A DNA stretch of 64,000 bases from SAR92 clade bacterium H231. GTDB taxonomy: Bacteria > Pseudomonadota > Gammaproteobacteria > Pseudomonadales > Porticoccaceae. A program made the position numbers and the translations under genes. This document shows positions 62,767 through 64,000 of the stretch, one piece after another; the stretch's first letter is position 1; each line of letters starts with the position of its first letter. The stretch lies in contig JAOALC010000001.1 in assembly GCA_025153775.1 (NCBI GenBank), positions 496,001-560,000 on the forward strand, in the 5' to 3' direction. The notes beneath the pieces were generated by a model. It ran no database searches, was not told where the DNA came from, and saw only the letters and a program-made list of their open reading frames with translations.

Positions 62767-63728
62767 TACTGAATATCTCGCAGCCAGGTTTCGAGCTTAA
62801 TCTGATCTGTTACAAAGGCGCGAATACCCTCAGACAGCTTCTCAGTGGCCATGGGATCATCGTTGAGCTCATAGCGGAATGTTGGCTCGCCACCCAGCTG
62901 GTAGTGAATCTTCTCACCTGTGTTGGCTGGGTCTAATCTGCGTTCCAGCAGGCCATAGTCATCATCCAGAGCCTGCAGAAGCTGGGGGCTAATAGTTAGG
63001 CGGTCGCAGCCGGCCAGCTCGGTAATTTCGTCTGTATTACGGAAGCTGGCACCCATAACCACAGTATTGTAACCCTGCTGCTTGTAGTAGTTGTAGATGC
63101 GGGTGACGGACTGCACACCGGGATCGTCAGCTGGCGCATAGTCGCTGAGATCAGTATTGGCCTTGTACCAGTCGAGAATGCGGCCAACAAAGGGGGATAT
63201 CAGGTAAGCGCCTGCATCTGCTGCTGCCACTGCCTGAGTAAAGTTAAACAGCAGGGTCAGGTTGCAGTTGATACCTTCTTTTTCCAGCTGCTCGGCGGCT
63301 TTGATGCCTTCCCAGGTAGAGGCCATTTTGATCAGCACACGCTCTTTGCCAATACCTGCCTGTTGGTATAGCTCAATCAGCTGGCGCGCCTTGGCAATGG
63401 AGCCATCTCTGTCGAAGGACAGTCGCGCATCGACCTCAGTAGAGACGCGGCCGGGAATAGTCTCGAGAATTTTTTCACCAAAACCCACAGCCAGTCTATC
63501 CATGCAGGCTGAAAGCTGCTCGTCAGAGGACAGTTTGCCACTGGTCACCGACTGAATCACCCCATCCACCAAACTGCGATAGGCTGGCATTTGCGCCGCT
63601 TTTAACAGCAGGGAAGGGTTGGTGGTCGCATCTTCTGGCGAGTACTGAGCTATGGCATCAAAATCGCCAGTGTCGGCAACCACTGTGGTGATCTCTTTAA
63701 GTTGAGCAAGTTTACTTTTGTCAGTCAT
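62766..63728 (-). CDS. tal: Transaldolase
   Basis: Pentose phosphate pathway enzyme of 320 residues transferring dihydroxyacetone units. [31 protein letters not shown] in the N-terminal region (in parts: [10 protein letters not shown]), the Schiff-base Lys in [12 protein letters not shown], and [18 protein letters not shown] are class-typical for TalA/B. It is followed by the TerB-like gene. Confidence 0.96.
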   Translation of the reverse strand: MTDKSKLAQLKEITTVVADTGDFDAIAQYSPEDATTNPSLLLKAAQMPAYRSLVDGVIQSVTSGKLSSDEQLSACMDRLAVGFGEKILETIPGRVSTEVDARLSFDRDGSIAKARQLIELYQQAGIGKERVLIKMASTWEGIKAAEQLEKEGINCNLTLLFNFTQAVAAADAGAYLISPFVGRILDWYKANTDLSDYAPADDPGVQSVTRIYNYYKQQGYNTVVMGASFRNTDEITELAGCDRLTISPQLLQALDDDYGLLERRLDPANTGEKIHYQLGGEPTFRYELNDDPMATEKLSEGIRAFVTDQIKLETWLRDIQ

Positions 63729-63753
63729 GAAAATTAAATTCCCGTCGTTTTAA

Positions 63754-64000
63754 TTAAAGCCCTGATGTTTTGGCCAGCGCCGCTGTTAATACATCAATGG
63801 TTGCATCTGATTTATAGGCATTTTCGCTAATATGCCGCCTGTATTGCCGCGCCCCGGGCATGCCGTGAAACAGGCCTAAAATATGTCGGGTCATGGCTTG
63901 AAGTTTTGTGCCTTTCGCCAACTCATTATCCACATAATCGAGGAAGGCTTCAGCGATTTTTTCGCGGCTGACCAAAGGTTGCTCTGAGCCATAGATCTGC
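63754..64000 (-). CDS. dusA: tRNA-dihydrouridine(20/20a) synthase DusA, C-terminal part
   Basis: Partial gene running off the right edge; about 82 C-terminal residues are visible up to a stop at 63754. The end region KLQAMTRHILGLFHGMPGARQYRRHISENAY is characteristic of DusA (MTRHILGLFHGMPGAR within it). The flavin-binding barrel lies outside the window. Confidence 0.88.
   Translation of the reverse strand, partial: QIYGSEQPLVSREKIAEAFLDYVDNELAKGTKLQAMTRHILGLFHGMPGARQYRRHISENAYKSDATIDVLTAALAKTSGL

Overview
This window is a contiguous piece of a gammaproteobacterial chromosome. The gene order tolB-pal-cpoB-queE-queC-tRNA-Lys at the left end, the LapG-like, GltX, HtpG, GpsA, PrmB, AroC and DusA proteins, and the many acyl-CoA enzymes suggest a marine oligotroph-like member of the Cellvibrionales/Spongiibacterales group (SAR92/Porticoccaceae or a relative). 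That placement is inference from protein flavour and synteny; no rRNA gene is present. There is no CRISPR array, prophage, transposase or integrase.

Layout. 1-3.5 kb: end of the Tol-Pal envelope operon, two queuosine/7-deazaguanine genes and tRNA-Lys(UUU). 3.7-8.4 kb: an orphan ECF sigma factor with a small partner ORF, a tandem universal stress protein, a LapG-family protease homologue whose nucleophilic Cys is Ser, gltX, and tRNA-Ala(GGC) behind a duplicated leader and followed by decaying terminator repeats. 8.8-15.7 kb: an acyl-CoA ligase, a Rieske oxygenase, a nitronate monooxygenase-like protein and a lemA/TPM-domain operon.

15.9-46.2 kb is an accessory catabolic region: DUF2855 protein, two Cys-type sulfatases, two acyl-CoA synthetases (counting the one at 8.8 kb), SDRs, crotonases, an ACAD10/11-like acyl-CoA dehydrogenase, an APH-type phosphotransferase, an old yellow enzyme, a PQQ/haem c alcohol dehydrogenase, two DsbA/2-hydroxychromene-carboxylate-isomerase-like proteins, a secreted metallo-beta-lactamase-fold hydrolase, two unusually long GST-like proteins, a biotin-dependent carboxyltransferase, a multifunctional beta-oxidation enzyme and a CaiB/BaiF CoA-transferase. 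The key observation is a 19-bp palindrome, TTGGCAT-N5-ATGNCAA, that directly abuts a -10-like hexamer upstream of five transcription units in this region (15934, 22171, 22889, 32431, 40791). A degraded version lies upstream of the TetR gene at 30640-31233. I infer a local TetR-controlled regulon for degradation of a hydrophobic carboxylic or sulfated/hydroxylated substrate; the substrate is not determined by the sequence. One of these operator-driven promoters reads into a collapsed haloalkane dehalogenase gene (22232-22383).

46.3-54 kb: sulfate activation (cysC, sat), a DHH phosphoesterase, a VOC protein, an RhlE-type RNA helicase, a SulP transporter and two PaaI-type thioesterases. 54-64 kb: core genes (htpG, gpsA, folE, prmB, aroC, tal, dusA 3' end) mixed with small conserved proteins, including a 79-residue protein carrying six CXXC pairs.
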